Of a DNA stretch of 64,000 nt, positions 59,065 through 64,000 are shown in pieces. Position numbers and translations under genes: made by a program. The notes under the pieces were generated by a model. It made no database searches, was not told the DNA's origin, and saw nothing but the letters and a program-made list of their open reading frames with translations. This DNA comes from Phoronis australis (Eukaryota; Phoronida; Phoronidae), in NCBI GenBank assembly GCA_002633005.1, contig NMRA01000283.1, forward strand, positions 124,001 to 188,000. Reading direction: 5' to 3'. Each line of letters begins with the position of its first letter. Position 1 is the stretch's first letter.

Positions 59065-59335
59065 ACATACAAGAGGACAAGGCGCCAAACAAAATAACAT
59101 TAACCCGATTCATCATACTTTTGTCTCGTTCCGGTTCAAAATTTACGACAAACGTCCAAACAATGGCATACGCATTGATGCCCAAACAGGTATTCTACGT
59201 GTCGTTCATTATTTCACAGGACCACTTTTCAAAATAGGTGGCGCTGTGGACAATCAGCTTTATATCCACCGACTACACCCACGCCAATGGTCACGTAACA
59301 GAATCTTCTGTGGAAATTCCTGTGACTAGCTCACC
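59065..59335 (+). pseudogene. Cadherin-repeat-like coding relic
   Basis: In sequence but in shifting frames: IQEDKAPNK (like the repeat start), then FRFKIYDKRPNNGIRIDAQ-TGILRV and ..AVDN (like the F.ID..TG.L.V....A.D core), then ANGHVTESSVEIPVT (like the repeat end). No clear splice sites. Likely a decayed extracellular-cadherin-like exon; chance resemblance is possible. Confidence 0.3.
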
Positions 59336-59339
59336 GCAA

Positions 59340-60230
59340 CAAACCCATTACCCATATGCTATAGCTAATCTCTATATATGTTATATCACTAAACTAGCAC
59401 TTAATACGCTACACAGATACATGAACAGCTGTAATTGCATAGTATTAGTGAGTATCGTCAAATTATCTTAAATGCGGTGAATGACTTATAGCACGAATCG
59501 CCTATTACCGAGACTCAAATATAAATACGCATCGTGATAGAAACTTATAGTGGTTTTCACAAAGGTAGCAGATTTTCCGTAACAAGTTCAAACTAGTGCA
59601 TGTATATTCCAGAAAACGAAATCTTTTTCTTTTTCCAACATGGGTGTATCTACTGGCTCTAAGGTGCTCGGGCAGATAGTAACTGTCCATGTAAGTGTCA
59701 ACACACTCGATGCTGATATGAGAGCTCCCTCATAAAATGCTATATCTGATCCAATCGCGAACTAGTCACCAGCTGGTGCTATTAGAATGTGTTTATGACA
59801 GTTTTTCATGGTTTATTAGTTTAGGTATTTCCTTGTATATATTAAGTTTAAAGTTAACTATTATTGAGTGGAGACAGCATTCCTGGGACATCTGTTAACT
59901 TCTTCATGGCATAGATCGTTCATTGCATTTGTTTGTTTCATTTCCTTGTTTTCTATATATTTGACTTGTTAGACCCTCTATTAGATCAGATGTTTATAGA
60001 CTTAGTGACACTGATATCCTATAATTGTATTTTCATACTTGTAGCAGCCTAACTTTATAATCCTATCTAGCTACCCCTATTGTTAAGTCAACTTGTATTT
60101 ACAAACATCCCAGCCCAAGCTTCTTCCCCTTAGTTTTGTATTTGACGCATATTCTGATTGGTGGAATAGTGTCACTTGCAAGTTATATGTAATATCTTTA
60201 TACTATCACACCAATAGCCTTTAATACATC
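59340..60230. other. Intergenic, nothing recognised
   Basis: AT-rich, no exon recognised. Confidence 0.4.
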
Positions 60231-60231
60231 A

Positions 60232-60935
60232 TATTGAACACACATGTTTTTTTCTCTTCGAAAACCAAAACGATTGGTTTTGCAAGATTAATGCCCGAAT
60301 GGAAGTTATGTTTTCAAACTTCTGTTTTTTGCACTTCAAATGATAGACTCAGATGGTTTCAAATGAGAATTGTTTATAGAATTTTAGCAACAAACAACTT
60401 TTTGATGCGAATTGGCATTTCTTCAACTGATCGATGTACCTGAAAGTTTAGAACATTTATTTTGAAGTTGCACTTTTGTTAAGCTTTTTTGGAAAAGAAT
60501 ACCTGAATGTTTTATTCACGCAAAAATGTCGATGTATCGATAGATTTTCAGACTGTTATATTTGGTAAAATTGGAAAAGGGAATGAACTGTTGAATCTTT
60601 TCATTCTTTTGGCCAAAAAGCATACTGTAGAAAGCTTAAAGTAGAGCATCCATCTATAAAACTTTTCAAAAAAGAATTAGAAATTTAATTCACATTTCAA
60701 AAACATAATTATTGTAAAAATGGATTAGGAGACATATTTCTCCAAACATGGTCTGGTTTTTTCCTCTTTAAAAAGAAACTACAGATAAGAAAAGTACATT
60801 TGGTGTTTTTAGTTTGTGATATTACGTTCTCGTTCGATGAAATGTGTGCGTGTGTGTGGGTGTGGTGAGTCATTGGGGATTTCTGTCTGTGTACTGTGTT
60901 ATTATTATTGCAATAAATGTTAAAAAAATGTTTTT
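60232..60935 (+). mobile_element. LINE 3' end, L1/Tx1-like
   Basis: NDRLRWFQMRIVYRILATNN-FLMRIGIS..C matches the post-RT block (R.R.WQ.RI.HRIL.TN..L...GI) of Tx1/L1-type ORF2. It is followed by decayed codons, an AATAAA at about 60911 and a short A-run. 5'-truncated and broken. Confidence 0.65.
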
Positions 60936-61212
60936 CTCTTCGAACCACCTCGGGTATTATCCACACACAATATAACCCACACGTGCATTGATCGTTGGCC
61001 AAGTGCGACGGATAAGTCCGATTTATTCATACTGTGATAATTGGAGAATTGTTACAGTAATAATTATTTGGCTAATCGGAATCCAAGAATGATGACAATG
61101 CTAAATATTTGTAACATTAATTAACATGTATTTCTGTAAAAGAAAAAACGAAGTCAGGAATGAACTGAACTACAGTAGTATTTCCATAAAAATGTGTTAA
61201 ACGTTTACTATT

Positions 61213-61230
61213 GTAATAAATATTTATTAC
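61213..61230. repeat. 18-bp AT palindrome gtaataaatatttattac
   Basis: Perfect dyad; AT-rich so it may be chance. Confidence 0.5.
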
Positions 61231-64000
61231 TGCAATAAATCAGTCACTCACAGGGACTGAATATGTAAAACATTAATAAATGAGCTAATGATAGCCAACG
61301 TTGATGTATAAAAGTTAGTACTTCTAGCTAACTGAAAACTTTTGCCATTTGCGATGCCCACGGTGGGAGGATATCAACGCTCTGCCTTGTAGTTTCTTTC
61401 GGTTGCTGATTATGGCCGATCCTGGTATCCGTAGTCTATCTGCTTAACAACGATCACTTAGTGTGATATGCAGTTTTCCAAGACAATGAATCTTCAATAT
61501 AAAACATGGAGTGCGTTGAAACTAGTAATCAATCACTTCATTTTGAAGTAAACAGGCAATCATTGGCTATTCAAAAAGGGAAGTGTGCCATCTGTTTTTC
61601 GCAACTTATTTCCAGGAAATTGAGAACAATGACAAAATTCACGCGACCGTGTACGTGTTCAGTAGTTTTCCAGAATTTGAAATACTTCCTGGAATCCATG
61701 TCTTTCGGTGAAAGAAAACGGTTCTACGAAAGTAGGCTAGTCAGAAAACGAGCCACAATATGACTGCGAGTTTCCAGTTTGAGGAACATGCCTTTTAAAT
61801 TTGACATGTTAAGGCGACTTTTTAGGTCACCTTTCAATAGATCGCTTTCAGTTGGACTGTCCAATTAATTTTCAGCAACGACAGGGACTCTTCCAGATCA
61901 CCGGAAGTAACTATGGTTTGTTCTCTACACTTAACGAATCCCATAGTTTGCTAGACAAAGCCAATATCCTAATTTATGTTTAAAGTAAATTCATTGTAGA
62001 AACTAATCTTACTCTAGTTCAATCTGTCGCATCATTTGTTTATAATAGTCTGCTGTTGTATTGACGTGTTGTAAGTCAATGTCACTTTTCACTTTTCTCC
62101 TTTCTCTTATTCTTGCGTATATTGATAACAGTTTAACATTCCTATTTATTACTGTGTGTTCATTGTCTGAAGCCCGGATATAATACTAACTTCGGTTTCA
62201 GGGCTGCATTTTATAATATTAGTATATTTTTGTGGGTCTTAATAAATTGGTAAGTGGAGTATGAGTCTGAAATGTTAAGAAAATGTCTGTATCTGTATGA
62301 TACAGTGGACTTAAACAGTCCTCTTAATAGGACATGCCTGTTTACACTGGACTCTAACAGTCCTCTCATTGGACCATCACCTGTTTACTCAATACCTAAA
62401 ATGACTCGCAGGTTACCTCAAGCACACAAGGTGACGTTTTAAACCTACCCACACCACAATGATTTCCACCTCTAAACATGTCTTCCATGGCATCATAAGT
62501 TTCAAAAAGCCAGGGGTTTTGACGAGATGTGGCAACCCATAAAAATTGGGCCATTTCAAGTCAATATTAAGTGACCCTTTTATTCCTTTTAATGGTAAAT
62601 GTCAATTGTCACCGTGACAAGGGAAACTACGAAACAAATTTGGAAGAGTTAATATTGTGATTTTTGTATTGGGCGGTAGCTGGGGCTGACATGTACCTTT
62701 AATATCCAGTCATCTGTAGCGAATAGCCACTCCTAAACTATGAATTTCGAAACTTTCTTTTTCTGGCTAGTTTTTTTTTTCTGAAAATCGTGTCCGCTTC
62801 CCGTAGCACAAAAATTTCCACGATGTATCTACTTGTATGTCAAATTGTCATAAATTTCCAACAGAACTTGCACATGTACATGCATGAAATATGTCTATTT
62901 TATTTCCGGGAACTTAGGAGCAAAACACAGTTGAGTAGTTTAGTTTGCTCTCAAGTAAAACATCTAGTGCAGCTCAAAAGATGCACTTAGCTGAAACTAA
63001 AAGGTGCGCTGCGTTGTTGCAAACGCTAGTTATTTCTACCGGAAATTAGATTTAAATGTCTGAAGTATTTTTGTCATGGAAAACTGCGAATGTCTAATGA
63101 AGCTGAGTCAATTCCCCGGATTAAAGCAACAAGATATGTTTTGGAATGCTTTTCCATGCATTTCTAATTGCTTGTGAGAGGTAGAAGCATGACCTTAAAT
63201 CAGCATTGTAGTAGGAGTGATTGTTTTGTTTACTTGTTTGTAGCAGGCTCGTGGTGTGGTTCGAATGATTTCTGAAACGACGGACCTTTGCAATCGTCGA
63301 CACTGTAGAGTTTTCGGTAAGGTCCTTGATGCAACTTAGTTAGGGGGAAGGGAAATCTGTATACATAACATTGACTCTAAGTTCTATGTTCTTGAGATGA
63401 GACAGAATTCGTAATACCAGAAATGAGGATTCTCTCAAAGAACGGGGGTCAAATTCGGATGTAATGTGGTCCAGAAACAGAACGTTCTAGCGTTACCACC
63501 TGCCAAACTTTCAAATCAGGCGTGATTAAATGAGTGGTTACACTTCATTACATACTCGTACGGAAATGTTTAGTCGGATAATGACTTGAATTTTTTCATC
63601 TGGTTGCATTTTGCGTGTTACTTAAGTTGTTTACATCGATGGAAATGGGAACAGCGCACTATTGCGAAGGCTCACTACTCTGATAGTTCATTACTCCGAA
63701 AATATCTAAAATTTCGGACTCGGGTGTAATTTTTATTCTTTCACATGCAAAAAATAAACAATACTTCGGTTATTAGATGCACGGAGTGGTGTACCAATAT
63801 CCAAACCAACGCCCGGATTTCATGCGCATGCGAATTTGACCGCTTGTCTTACGAATACAGAAAAATGAGTACGTATTTGCATTTTTAAAAGAATGTGAAG
63901 TAGGAATATTGATGAATAGGGCCCGGCGTCCCAGGTTACACAGCGACACGTGAGTCTCGATCCCTGTATATATCCACAACGCCGTAAACAACCGCAAAAC
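61231..64000. other. Nothing recognised
   Basis: Short ORFs (for example 61506-61763 and 63773-63997) without recognisable motifs. A direct near-repeat 'ggac(t)..aacagtcctct' occurs at 62307-62365. Confidence 0.35.

Noticed and set aside
61506-61763. 85-codon ORF preceded by a TATAAA-like stretch
   Set aside because: The TATA-like sequence is only a few bases before the ATG and the protein has no recognisable feature.
1-64000. Prokaryotic systems (CRISPR array, toxin-antitoxin, phage or defence island)
   Set aside because: No regularly spaced repeats with spacers, no operon-like gene packing; genes are intron-split and repeats are of animal type.

Overview
This is a eukaryotic (animal) genomic window. 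It is AT-rich, genes are sparse and split by GT-AG introns, exons are short, and most of the DNA is intronic, intergenic or transposon-derived. A fatty-acid-binding-protein (FABP) gene pair, a GAPR-1/GLIPR2-like CAP gene, Penelope and several non-LTR retrotransposon remnants, many foldback elements and an excess of the octamer TACATGTA suggest a marine invertebrate. An invertebrate deuterostome such as amphioxus or a hemichordate is my best guess, but the species is not determined. Nothing bacterial (operons, CRISPR, IS) is present.

Layout. 1-5 kb: the last two exons of a FABP gene whose start lies left of the window (+). 5-18 kb: no confident gene; foldback elements, two diverged duplications, a cluster of GAAnnTTC dyads and an L1/Tx1-like LINE relic (15.3-16.07 kb). 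18.77-22.84 kb: a complete four-exon FABP gene (+) with a TATA box. 23-30 kb: a CR1-like 3' end, a Penelope-like element with long inverted arms, and a deleted minus-strand LINE. 30.4-33.9 kb: a seven-exon coiled-coil protein gene (+), 255 codons, ending in a CaaX-like CCVQ. 34.5 kb: a short type II membrane-protein ORF or first exon. 36.8-46.8 kb: a four-exon CAP-domain gene (-) whose roughly 8-kb second intron holds a 5'-truncated RT/RNase H LINE, a minisatellite, a (GT)n tract and two TIR elements. 47.25 kb: a possible divergent two-exon gene (+). 49-53 kb: a tRNA-derived SINE-like unit and a decayed TE-type gene with a cysteine-rich CXC tail. 55-61 kb: foldback, Tc1/mariner relic, cadherin-like relic, LINE 3' end. 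61-64 kb: nothing recognised.

Assembly. The window has four single-N gaps (37487, 48581, 51290, 57926). Each is flanked by two nearly identical direct copies of 319-666 bp, which is best read as unmerged allelic contig ends. One of these duplications repeats CAP exon 3 and part of exon 4, so the apparent extra exons should not be annotated as real.

Function. The FABP genes are tandem paralogues for cytosolic lipid carriage. The CAP gene and the 47.25-kb candidate are head-to-head, with start codons 469 bp apart, and may share a promoter.
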